From Gemmataceae bacterium (GTDB lineage: Bacteria; Planctomycetota; Planctomycetia; Gemmatales; Gemmataceae), in contig SHZZ01000004.1 in the NCBI GenBank assembly GCA_009692005.1, forward strand, positions 62,001 to 126,000: a DNA stretch of 64,000 bases, written 5' to 3'. Within the stretch, counting starts at the first letter, position 1. Each line of letters opens with the position of its first letter. The notes beneath the pieces were generated by a model. The model worked only from the letters and a program-made list of their open reading frames with translations. It was not told the DNA's origin and did no database searches. Positions 38,760 to 47,161 of this stretch are shown here, one piece after another. The position numbers were made by a program, and so were the translations under genes.

Positions 38760-41225
38760 GTGGGGAAGGAACCCCCGGCGACCGACCCAGCCAAGATCAA
38801 AACCCCAAAAGGGTTTAAAGTTGAGTTACTTCACTCGGTTCCCGCAGCCATGGAAGGTTCCTGGGTGAACCTTTGCGCCGACCTCAAGGGCCGGTTAATC
38901 GTCTCCGATCAGTACGGCTCGCTTTACCGGGTTACCCCTTCGCCCGTGGGCAATTCCAAAATCCCGACCAAAGTGGAGAAAATCCCCGCCGACATTGGCG
39001 AAGCCCAGGGCCTGCTATGGGCCTTCGACAGCCTTTATGTCGTTGTCAACAAAGGTGGGAAATATGACCACGGTTTCTACCGCGTCCGCGACACCAATGG
39101 CGACGACCAGCTTGATGAAGTGACGCAATTACAAAAGTTTACCGCCGGGGGCGAGCATGGACCGCATGCGGTGCTGCTGGCGCCGGATGGCAAAAACCTG
39201 ATCGTGGTGATCGGCAACCAAACCAAAAGGGTGGATTACAAAACCACTCGGGTGCCTCCTCGCTGGGGCGAAGATCACCTGCTGCCCCGCATGCCCGATG
39301 GCCGCGGGTTCATGGCCGGGGTGCTTGGGCCGGGGGGAACTATCTATAAGGTTGATCCCGATGGAAAGAATTGGGAAATCCTGGGCGTGGGGTTCCGCAA
39401 TGAATTCGATGCGGCTTTCAACCGCCAGGGCGAGCTATTCACCTACGACGCCGACATGGAATGGGACTTCAACACTCCGTGGTACCGCCCGACCAGGGTC
39501 TGTCATGTGACCAGCGGGGCGGAATTCGGCTGGCGCAACGGCGCGGGCAAGTGGCCCTCCTACTATCCCGACAGCCTTCCCGGCGTGGTTGATATCGGGC
39601 CGGGTTCACCCACGGGTGTAAGCTTTGGCTACGGGGCAAAGTTTCCCGCCAAGTACCAGAACGCCTTTTTCATCTGCGACTGGAGCTATGGCAAAATGTA
39701 CGCCACTCACCTAATCCCCACCGGCAGCACTTACAAAGCCGAGGTGGAGGAATTCGTCTCCGGGTCCCCATTGCCCCTGACCGATGTCATCATCAATCCC
39801 ACTGATGGCGCCATGTATTTCACCATCGGTGGAAGAAAAACCAAGTCCGGGCTCTACCGGGTGACTTACCAAGGGGAAGAATCGACGGGGCCCTCGCGGC
39901 CAGACACCCGTGGAGAGGAAGACCGGGCCGTTAGAAAACGGCTGGAAAGTTTCCACGCGCCAGGGAAGCCCGAGGCGGTCGCCATTGCCTGGCCGCAACT
40001 AGGCAGCCCCGACCGTTTTATCCGTTTCGCAGCTCGCGTGGCCCTGGAACACCAGGACCCTTCCCTATGGCAAGATAAGGCGCTTGGTGAAAAAGACCCG
40101 CGGAAAGCCATCTACGCTTTGCTCGGCTTGATTCGGGCCACGGCATCAGATCCGCAGCACCAAATTCAGGAGGTGAACCAAGAGTTGAAGGGAAAAATCT
40201 TGTCAGCATTGCTGGCATTGGATTTTTCCAAACTCGGCGATGAGGACCAACTCGACTACCTGCGGACCCTCTCGATCGCTTTCGTGCGCATGGGCGCGCC
40301 GGAAGAAAAGGACGGCCTGGCTCTCGCCAAAAAGCTCGATGCGGCGCTTCCCGGAAAAAACAAAACGGTGAACTCCGATATTTTGCAGGTTCTGGTCTAT
40401 TTGCAATATCCCAGCGCAGCGGCCAAGGGGATAGCGCTCCTTGGCCTCGCGGCGACGCAGGAAGACCAGATGGAAGTGGCCCGTGCACTGCGCATGTTGC
40501 GCGCCGGTTGGACCGCACCATTGAAAAAGGAGTACTTCTCCTGGTTCAACAAAGCCACGGGGTACAAGGGTGGCATGAGCTTCACCAATTTCATTGAGAA
40601 CATTAAGCGGGATGGCCTGGCCATGCTCATGGATCATGACAAGGTCGAACTCAAAGAGATTCTTGAGTTCAAGCCGGTGGCGACGGCGACGGCGCTGCCT
40701 GCGGTGAAGCGGGATTTCGTCAAGCAGTGGAAAATGGACGACCTGGTTGGAAAGCTTGAAAGCGGCTTGAAGAAGGGGCGCAACTTTGAAAAAGGCCAAC
40801 GCCTTTTTGCAGAAGCCCGATGCATTGCCTGCCACCGCTATGGGAACGATGGGGGCGCCCTGGGCCCAGACCTGACCGGCGTGGCCGGGCGTTTTAGCCC
40901 CCGCGATTTGCTCGAATCGACACTCGACCCCAATAAAGTAATCTCGGACCAATATGCCGGTGTCGTCATCGCCACCGATGATGGCAAGCTGGTTGCGGGA
41001 AGGATTATCAACCTGTCTGGGAACAACATCATGGTTAACACCGATATGTTCAACCCGGCGGCGGTCACCAATGTCGATCACCGCAAGGTGGAGTCGATCA
41101 ACATTTCCAAGGTGTCGATGATGCCGGCGGGGCTGGCCGACACTTTGAAGGAAGAGGAAATCCTGGATTTGCTGGCATTTATGCTTTCCCGCGGAGACAA
41201 TAAAAGCCCCATGTTTGCCAAATGA
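38760..41225 (+). CDS. PVC-type haem-binding protein lacking its own start and signal peptide, copy 3
   Basis: The frame is open from 38700; the first possible start here is a GTG at 38760 with no ribosome-binding site, and the first ATG lies inside the propeller. It has no signal peptide, which is impossible for a working c-type cytochrome unless the N-terminus comes from the DUF1080 gene. The order is a propeller (RDTNGDDQLDEVTQL, GGEHGPHAV, YDADMEWDFNTPWYRPTRV), HEAT-like repeats and a cytochrome with CIACH. It is a close paralogue of the protein at 47162-50242, which has its own signal and N-terminal beta domain. A -1 shift at 38709 would give one protein of about 1,084 residues. It overlaps the next gene region at its stop. 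Confidence 0.8.
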   Translation: MGKEPPATDPAKIKTPKGFKVELLHSVPAAMEGSWVNLCADLKGRLIVSDQYGSLYRVTPSPVGNSKIPTKVEKIPADIGEAQGLLWAFDSLYVVVNKGGKYDHGFYRVRDTNGDDQLDEVTQLQKFTAGGEHGPHAVLLAPDGKNLIVVIGNQTKRVDYKTTRVPPRWGEDHLLPRMPDGRGFMAGVLGPGGTIYKVDPDGKNWEILGVGFRNEFDAAFNRQGELFTYDADMEWDFNTPWYRPTRVCHVTSGAEFGWRNGAGKWPSYYPDSLPGVVDIGPGSPTGVSFGYGAKFPAKYQNAFFICDWSYGKMYATHLIPTGSTYKAEVEEFVSGSPLPLTDVIINPTDGAMYFTIGGRKTKSGLYRVTYQGEESTGPSRPDTRGEEDRAVRKRLESFHAPGKPEAVAIAWPQLGSPDRFIRFAARVALEHQDPSLWQDKALGEKDPRKAIYALLGLIRATASDPQHQIQEVNQELKGKILSALLALDFSKLGDEDQLDYLRTLSIAFVRMGAPEEKDGLALAKKLDAALPGKNKTVNSDILQVLVYLQYPSAAAKGIALLGLAATQEDQMEVARALRMLRAGWTAPLKKEYFSWFNKATGYKGGMSFTNFIENIKRDGLAMLMDHDKVELKEILEFKPVATATALPAVKRDFVKQWKMDDLVGKLESGLKKGRNFEKGQRLFAEARCIACHRYGNDGGALGPDLTGVAGRFSPRDLLESTLDPNKVISDQYAGVVIATDDGKLVAGRIINLSGNNIMVNTDMFNPAAVTNVDHRKVESINISKVSMMPAGLADTLKEEEILDLLAFMLSRGDNKSPMFAK

Positions 41226-41233
41226 GGTGTGCC

Positions 41234-44200
41234 ATGATGCGCTGGGTGCTTCCCGGGATTTTTGCGGCAGCGGTTTGGACCTTTCATCTGCAGAGCGGCG
41301 CCGAGCCGCCCAAGGAGAAAACCCTGCCCAAGGGCTTCCAGGAAGTTTCCCTCAATGGCCATCGCTTTCAATTGCCCCTGGGCTTCTCAATTGAATTGGC
41401 CGCCTCTTCACCCCTGATTGAACGCCCCATCACCGCTGCCCTGGATGACAAGGGGCGTCTTTATGTCACCGATTCCTCCGGTTCCAACGAGAAGGTCGCC
41501 ATCCAACTGGAGAAAAAACCGCACCGGGTGGTGAGGCTGGAAGACCGCGATGGCGACGGACGCTATGACCATTCCACTGTCTTTGCCGAGCAGATGATGT
41601 TTCCTGAAGGGTCGCTGTGGTTCCAGGGGTCGCTTTATGTTGCCGCCCCGCCAAGCATCTGGAAATTGACCGACACGAATGACGATGGCGTCGCCGATGA
41701 ACGGATCGAGTGGTTCAAGGGAAAAACGCTGACCGGTTGCGCCAACGACCTTCACGGCCCGTATGAGGGCCCCGACGGGTGGATCTACTGGTGCAAGGGC
41801 GCCTTCGCCTTGCAGGAGCATCCTCGCGAGGGGAAGTCGCCTTTTACCACCAGGGCTTCGCACATCTTTCGCTGCCGGCCGGATGGCACCGGACTGGAAG
41901 CGGTAATGACGGGCGGGATGGACAATCCGGTCGATACGGTTTTCACCCCTGGCGGCGAGCGCATCTTCACCACCACTTTTTTTCAACACCCGGGCAACGG
42001 CCTTCGCGATGGCTTGATTCACGCGGCCTACGGAGGGGTATATGGCAAAGTGCACGAAGTATTGGACAATCACCCGTGGACCAGCCCGGAAGTGATGCCA
42101 GTCCTTTCGCACATGGGCGCCGCCGCCCCAAGCGGACTTGTCGCCTATGAAGGTAGTTCCTTTGGCCGGGATTTTTCAGGCAACCTCTTTGCTTGCCAGT
42201 TCAACATGCGGAAAATCTCCCGCCATGAACTCAAGGAACAAGGGGGGACCTTTACCTCGGCCGATTCCGACTTTCTTGTTTCCGATCATGTCGATTTCCA
42301 CCCCACCGACATAATTGAAGACGCGGACGGCAGTTTGCTGGTGATGGACACTGGCGGCTGGTACAAACTCTGCTGCCCGACTTCGCAGTTGGTTAAGCCG
42401 GATGTCAAGGGGGCGATCTACCGGGTGAGAAAAACCGGCGCTGCCCGTTTGGCCGACCCCTGGGGCCTGAAAATCCCCTGGACAAAATCGACTGTAGGAG
42501 ACCTGGCCGATTTGCTAGATGACTCCCGTCCGGCGGTGTGCCACAAGGCCATGCAAACCCTGGCGAAAGGTGGCGCCAAGGCGATTGACGAAATTTCCTC
42601 CACCTGCCCCAGGGCCAACTCCGGCCTCAAGAGGCTGAACGCCGTTTGGGCCCTGACCCGAATTGAGGGGCCCGAGGCGCGAGAAGCGGTGCGGAAATTC
42701 CTAAACGATATCGACGCCCCGGTGCAAAGAGCGGCGTTGAATTCGATTTCGCTTCACAGGGACCGTTTAGCCGCGCCGGCCTTGCGCGATCTTTTATCCC
42801 GAGCCAAAGGGATCAACCTTCGGCTGGCCATCGAATCTCTCGGCCGGGTCGGCTATGCGGGCGCGGTACCGGAATTGCTAAAAACAGCCGCGACGGGATT
42901 AGACCGCTTTCAAGAGCACGCCATCACTTATGCGCTGTATGAAATCGGCGCTGGCGAGGCCACGGCCAAAGGGCTGCAATCGCCTTCTAGCGCGGTGCGC
43001 AAGGCCGCACTGGTTTCGCTGGAATTAATGGGTTTCAACGGTTTGAAACCCGAGTGGGTCACGAAGGAGCTAGGAGCCGAGGATCCGGGGTTGAGGAATA
43101 CCGCTTGGTGGCTGGTGGGAAAGCATCCGCAATGGGGCGACACTTTTGCCAAGGAGATCCAGGCGCCGTTGTTTCGCGAAGCCCCTGACCCGGCCCGGGC
43201 TGCGGATTGGGTGAAACGCCTGTCCTCGCTTCACAAATCGCCATTGATCGGCAGTCTCATTGCCAGCCTGGTCAAGGACGAAAGTGTCCCCAAAGAGGTG
43301 AAATTGATCGGCCTGAAGGCGATGGCCGCCGCAGGCCCGAGAGAGTTTCCCATTTCATGGATCGAGGCTTTGACCTCGGCCTTGGACAACAAGGATGCCC
43401 AGGTGCTTGGAGAAGGCCTTCGCGTGGTCCGCCTGGCCAAGATGAAACCCGAAGCAGCGGTACGCCTCATTCCCAAGCTGCTGGCCATTGGTGAGAACAA
43501 AAGTCAAACGCGGGAACTTCGCTTGAACGCCCTGGCTGGTATCCCAGGCGGCCTGGGCTTGGTTACCTCCGAGCAATTGGCCTTGCTCATCGAAGCCCTG
43601 GATCCAACCCAGCCGGTGCCCAACCGCCTGGCCGCCGCCGAGACGATTTCCAAAAGCAAATTCACCCCGCAGCAGTTGGTCGTCCTGGGAAAAGCACTGG
43701 GGAAAACCAGCGCCATGGAAGCCGACCGAGTCCTGGATGCCTTTGCGCAATCGCGTGACCCACTGGCGGGCAAGGCTCTGGTGGAAGGATTGTTGCAATC
43801 GCCGGCACGGTTTTCCTTACGGTTGGAAACTTTAAAACAGCGCCTGGGCCAATTTGGCCCTGAGGTGGAGAAAAAAGCTCAGGAGCTTTATTCGTCGATC
43901 GAAATTCATTCGCAAGCGCAGATTAAAAAGCTGGAAGAAGTGCTGCCCTTGGTTGCCAGCGGAGATATCCGCCGTGGCCAACTCGTCTTCAAAAGCGCCA
44001 AGACCTCCTGTCTGGCTTGCCATGCCATTGGCTACTTGGGAGGAAAAACGGGACCCGATCTGACTCGCATCGGCCAGATTCGCACGGAAAGGGATTTGCT
44101 GGAATCGATCCTTTTCCCCAGCGCCAGCTTCGTTCGCAGTTATGAACCGGTCAAGATTGCCCTGGCAAATGGGAAGGTCTTGCAAGGGTTGGTCCGCTCG

Positions 44201-44377
44201 GAAACGGCAACGGAACTGGTGATTCAAACCGGGCCCGACCAGGAATCGAGAATCTCGCGTCAGGAGATTGAAGTGATGGAGCCCAGCACGGTTTCTGTCA
44301 TGCCTGCGGGATTGGATAACCAACTTACTTCACAGGAATTGGCCGACCTGGTCGCTTTTCTGAAGGCGTGCAAATGA
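41234..44377 (+). CDS. PVC-type haem-binding dehydrogenase protein, copy 4
   Basis: This secreted protein of about 1,047 residues has a signal peptide (MMRWVLPGIFAAAVWTF), then a TIGR02604-type propeller with EDRDGDGRYDHSTV and TDTNDDGVADERIE. It has a long array of HEAT-like repeats (NAVWALTRIEGPEAREAVR and similar) and a C-terminal cytochrome with CLACH, ending VMPAGLDNQLTSQELADLVAFL. GAGG lies six bases before the ATG at 41234; an upstream ATG at 41222 overlaps the previous stop but has no ribosome-binding site. It belongs to the same operon as the DUF1080-PVC pair and ends one base from the stop of the convergent DUF4038 gene. Confidence 0.87.
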   Translation: MMRWVLPGIFAAAVWTFHLQSGAEPPKEKTLPKGFQEVSLNGHRFQLPLGFSIELAASSPLIERPITAALDDKGRLYVTDSSGSNEKVAIQLEKKPHRVVRLEDRDGDGRYDHSTVFAEQMMFPEGSLWFQGSLYVAAPPSIWKLTDTNDDGVADERIEWFKGKTLTGCANDLHGPYEGPDGWIYWCKGAFALQEHPREGKSPFTTRASHIFRCRPDGTGLEAVMTGGMDNPVDTVFTPGGERIFTTTFFQHPGNGLRDGLIHAAYGGVYGKVHEVLDNHPWTSPEVMPVLSHMGAAAPSGLVAYEGSSFGRDFSGNLFACQFNMRKISRHELKEQGGTFTSADSDFLVSDHVDFHPTDIIEDADGSLLVMDTGGWYKLCCPTSQLVKPDVKGAIYRVRKTGAARLADPWGLKIPWTKSTVGDLADLLDDSRPAVCHKAMQTLAKGGAKAIDEISSTCPRANSGLKRLNAVWALTRIEGPEAREAVRKFLNDIDAPVQRAALNSISLHRDRLAAPALRDLLSRAKGINLRLAIESLGRVGYAGAVPELLKTAATGLDRFQEHAITYALYEIGAGEATAKGLQSPSSAVRKAALVSLELMGFNGLKPEWVTKELGAEDPGLRNTAWWLVGKHPQWGDTFAKEIQAPLFREAPDPARAADWVKRLSSLHKSPLIGSLIASLVKDESVPKEVKLIGLKAMAAAGPREFPISWIEALTSALDNKDAQVLGEGLRVVRLAKMKPEAAVRLIPKLLAIGENKSQTRELRLNALAGIPGGLGLVTSEQLALLIEALDPTQPVPNRLAAAETISKSKFTPQQLVVLGKALGKTSAMEADRVLDAFAQSRDPLAGKALVEGLLQSPARFSLRLETLKQRLGQFGPEVEKKAQELYSSIEIHSQAQIKKLEEVLPLVASGDIRRGQLVFKSAKTSCLACHAIGYLGGKTGPDLTRIGQIRTERDLLESILFPSASFVRSYEPVKIALANGKVLQGLVRSETATELVIQTGPDQESRISRQEIEVMEPSTVSVMPAGLDNQLTSQELADLVAFLKACK

Positions 44378-44378
44378 C

Positions 44379-46022
44379 TCAGGGATTGACCGCCCCGCGG
44401 ATGCACAAGATCCAGTCCTGGTTATCTGGCGCCTGGTAAACTCCACCTTGTTGCGTGGCCTTTTTCTTTTCCCCGGTCAAGGGGTTGTGCCATTCCTGCG
44501 ACGCGGGGTTGTTGATTGCCGGGCGGAGGCGGACATTTCCCCCTTCAGGCAAATAGGCCAGCACACCTGAATTGTCGCTGGCCTGCATAACGGAAATGTG
44601 CCGGGCCGGGTTTTGATTCCCAGGTTGCTCAATCAGCAGCAAGGGCGCCGGTTGCAATTTCCACCATTCAAAAGACTTCATCAACCTGGCCAGGTATTTC
44701 ATTTGCAAGGCTCCCGGCAGATCCTTGGCAATGTGCCACGGTTGGGCCCTCCCCGTCCCCGGGTGGTCGAGAGGGACCCCGGGTTTCATCTGCCAGCTCC
44801 ACATGCCATGCCCGCCATAGGTAACCCCCGCGACTGGGGCGGCGAACAAGCTCCAATAGATGGCCCTGCGAACCGAGAAATCGGAATGCGGCTTCTTTGA
44901 TTGATAGGCCACATGGTCTTCATAAGGGGGTTCCAGATTGATGATGGGTCGGTCGGCGCCCTTGTGCACCGACGCCGTAACCGGGCCGGAATGAATCCAT
45001 TTAAGGGTGCGAGCATCATCGCCATGCCCGCTTTGGTAGCCGAATAGGCTTAGCCATTTTTCATTCCGCCAGCTTTCCCAAGGCCAGTTCATACCTGTAG
45101 GGTGAGTGGTCACCGGTGCGTGATGGCCCCTTGCAAAAACCTCTCTGCCAATCTTTTTCCACTTTTCCGTCTGCTGAGGGTTGTAGGGATTGTCTCCGGC
45201 CAGGATCCATACAACGGGGAAACTCTCATAACGCGCCACCTGGTAGCGAACCAGGCGGAGAATATCTTCATTGGACAAGAATTGCCCGGGATCTTTTTTC
45301 GTAAGAGACCAAACAAGAACCGGGGCGGCGGCCATGCCAGCAGTTTCAATCGCTTGCATTCGTTTGTCCAGCCGTTGAAAAAAAACCGGGTTGATCCGCA
45401 TGGGGCCGCCAGAAGTGAAAGCCTGATTTCCTTTTTCGTCGGCCTCCCCGGCACGCCAAGGCGCCAGAACATTAAACTGAATAACGGAAAACTCCTTCGC
45501 TTTGCGGTCTTTCAAATAAGTTTCCCAATCGGCATCGCTACTGAGAAGGGGGCCGTTCCAGACAGTGTCCCCCATCCAGAAAAAGGGCGTGCCGTCCTGG
45601 TGTTCCAAATGCGTGCCGTTCACTTTCAAAATGCCATGCTTGTTCCACGGGTTGAGGGAATAGTTCTTGCCACACTGCCATTCACCCTGAAGGCCATCCA
45701 GTCCATTGACTTTGGGGTTGGAGCGGGTGGAATACTTCCATTGCCCTTCTTCGGTGGGGCGGAAGCGGACCTTGAATTGGTTTTTCCCGTCCCAAAAACC
45801 CGGGATCTCGAAAGTGGATCCCTTTGGCGAAGTAAAGGAAACGGAGAAATCCACGAGGTCGGCTGGTCCAGCGGGAAGAGCATCCGGTGAGAAGGTTATT
45901 TCAATTCTTTGGCCAGCGGGAGAGGCGGGGAGGTTTTGGGCTGGGGCAAAAAGTGGCCAGGCAGTGGCCAGAGAAAGTGTCAGAAAGAAAAGAACTCGCT
46001 GTTGCATCTTTTCACTTGCCAT
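44379..46022 (-). CDS. DUF4038 (apiosidase-like) glycoside hydrolase-type secreted protein
   Basis: This protein of about 547 residues has a signal peptide (QQRVLFFLTLSLATAWPLFAP). It contains a DUF5060-like beta domain (FKVRFRPTEEGQWKYSTRSN), a DUF4038-type TIM barrel (DGTPFFWMGDTVWNGPLL, NVLAPWRAGEADEKGN, PVVWILAGDNP and a likely catalytic glutamate in NLEPPYED), and a C-terminal collagen-binding-type domain (NPLTGEKKKATQQGGVYQAP). Relatives include apiosidases and other plant or algal glycan hydrolases. AGGAG lies seven bases before the ATG at 46022; in-frame ATGs at 46028 and 46040 are less well placed. Confidence 0.85.
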   Translation of the reverse strand: MASEKMQQRVLFFLTLSLATAWPLFAPAQNLPASPAGQRIEITFSPDALPAGPADLVDFSVSFTSPKGSTFEIPGFWDGKNQFKVRFRPTEEGQWKYSTRSNPKVNGLDGLQGEWQCGKNYSLNPWNKHGILKVNGTHLEHQDGTPFFWMGDTVWNGPLLSSDADWETYLKDRKAKEFSVIQFNVLAPWRAGEADEKGNQAFTSGGPMRINPVFFQRLDKRMQAIETAGMAAAPVLVWSLTKKDPGQFLSNEDILRLVRYQVARYESFPVVWILAGDNPYNPQQTEKWKKIGREVFARGHHAPVTTHPTGMNWPWESWRNEKWLSLFGYQSGHGDDARTLKWIHSGPVTASVHKGADRPIINLEPPYEDHVAYQSKKPHSDFSVRRAIYWSLFAAPVAGVTYGGHGMWSWQMKPGVPLDHPGTGRAQPWHIAKDLPGALQMKYLARLMKSFEWWKLQPAPLLLIEQPGNQNPARHISVMQASDNSGVLAYLPEGGNVRLRPAINNPASQEWHNPLTGEKKKATQQGGVYQAPDNQDWILCIRGAVNP

Positions 46023-46197
46023 AACCATTCTCCTAATCACGAGTTAGGACTATCACTCCGAATGCTTCGCACCCCGGATGCCTTTCACCACGGACAAAAT
46101 TATTCCCTCTTTCGCCCTAGTTATTATTGGATTTCTCTTGCAACTTTATGTAGGGTTGTTGCCGGAGTGATGTTGGGCGACATCCTCCAACCACCGG

Positions 46198-46228
46198 CAC
46201 GGGAGCAATCCCGTGTCGGACTTTTTTT
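46198..46228 (+). terminator. hairpin with T-run on the plus strand
   Basis: CACGGGA-GCAA-TCCCGTG forms a perfect 7-bp stem followed, six bases later, by seven T on the plus strand. Both neighbouring genes run on the minus strand, so it would stop antisense transcription. On the minus strand it is a stem just after the SDR stop codon without a following T-run. It may instead be a repeat of the REP type. Confidence 0.4.
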
Positions 46229-47000
46229 ACCGCGCTGTCCAACCACCGTCCACCACCAGTAAACTTCCCGTTGTGAAACTGCTGGCATCGCTGGCCAGGT
46301 AAATAGCAGCGCCCTGGATCTCCGGCAGTTCACCCCACCTGCCCAAGGCCACTTGGCCCAGGATGAAATTTTTCGTGTTCTCGTCATCCTTGATGGGGAT
46401 ATTCATGTCCGTCAGGAAGGGGCCAGGGCAGATGGCGTTTACCGTGATTTGAAAAGGCGCTAGCTCCAAGGCCAAGGCCCGGGTCATGAGCACCACCGCC
46501 CCTTTGCTCGAAGCGTAGGGCGTGCGGTTGGCCAAGCCGACGATTCCCAGGGTGCTGGCCAAATTGATGATCCGGCCGCTTTTTTGGTTTTTCATGTGCG
46601 GCACCACGGCTTTCGAAGCCAGCCAGAGTCCATCGACATTGGTCGCCATGACTTTTTGAAAATCGGCGTGGGACAATTCGTCAATCGGGCCGCGGATGTT
46701 GATGCCTGCATTGTTGATTAAGATGTCGATTCGTTTGAATTTGTTCAGGCAGGTTTGAACGGCTTTCTCCAGGTCAGGCCCCGAGGTGACATCCGCCTGC
46801 ATTCCCAGGGTTTGCACGGGAAATTCCTGGCCGATTTTTTTCGCCGCCGCCGCCGCTTCGTCCCCATGGCGACTTAACAAAACCAGGTTTGCTCCTGCGG
46901 AGGCCAGCCCCTCTGCCATGGCCAAGCCAAGGCCTTTGGAACCACCCGTGACGATCGCCACGCGGCCTGTCAAATCAAACAGTTTCATTCCCGCTGTCAT
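46227..47000 (-). CDS. short-chain dehydrogenase/reductase (SDR)
   Basis: This NAD(P)-dependent oxidoreductase of about 257 residues has TGGSKGLG for cofactor binding, the NNAG motif, INLAST for the catalytic serine, YASSK for tyrosine and lysine, and PGPFLTDM. It is close in type to sugar/polyol dehydrogenases and FabG-like enzymes; the substrate is unknown. The ATG at 47000 is chosen because AAGGAG lies six bases upstream; 46988 and 47018 are alternatives. It is divergent from the PVC gene at 47162 and lies upstream of the DUF4038 gene on the same strand, separated by about 200 bases. Confidence 0.9.
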   Translation of the reverse strand: MTAGMKLFDLTGRVAIVTGGSKGLGLAMAEGLASAGANLVLLSRHGDEAAAAAKKIGQEFPVQTLGMQADVTSGPDLEKAVQTCLNKFKRIDILINNAGINIRGPIDELSHADFQKVMATNVDGLWLASKAVVPHMKNQKSGRIINLASTLGIVGLANRTPYASSKGAVVLMTRALALELAPFQITVNAICPGPFLTDMNIPIKDDENTKNFILGQVALGRWGELPEIQGAAIYLASDASSFTTGSLLVVDGGWTAR

Positions 47001-47161
47001 TTCCTTCTCCTTTTTCACCAGGTGAAAATCTCACGCATTTTCCCACTATCCTCTTGTCAATACTTTCCCGGTTCGTGATCATGGTTACCAGCGGTTTATG
47101 GAATTTGGCGTGGATTAATCCTTCCCTTGTTGGTTAAGCAACTTTTTTTGGAGTTACCGGA

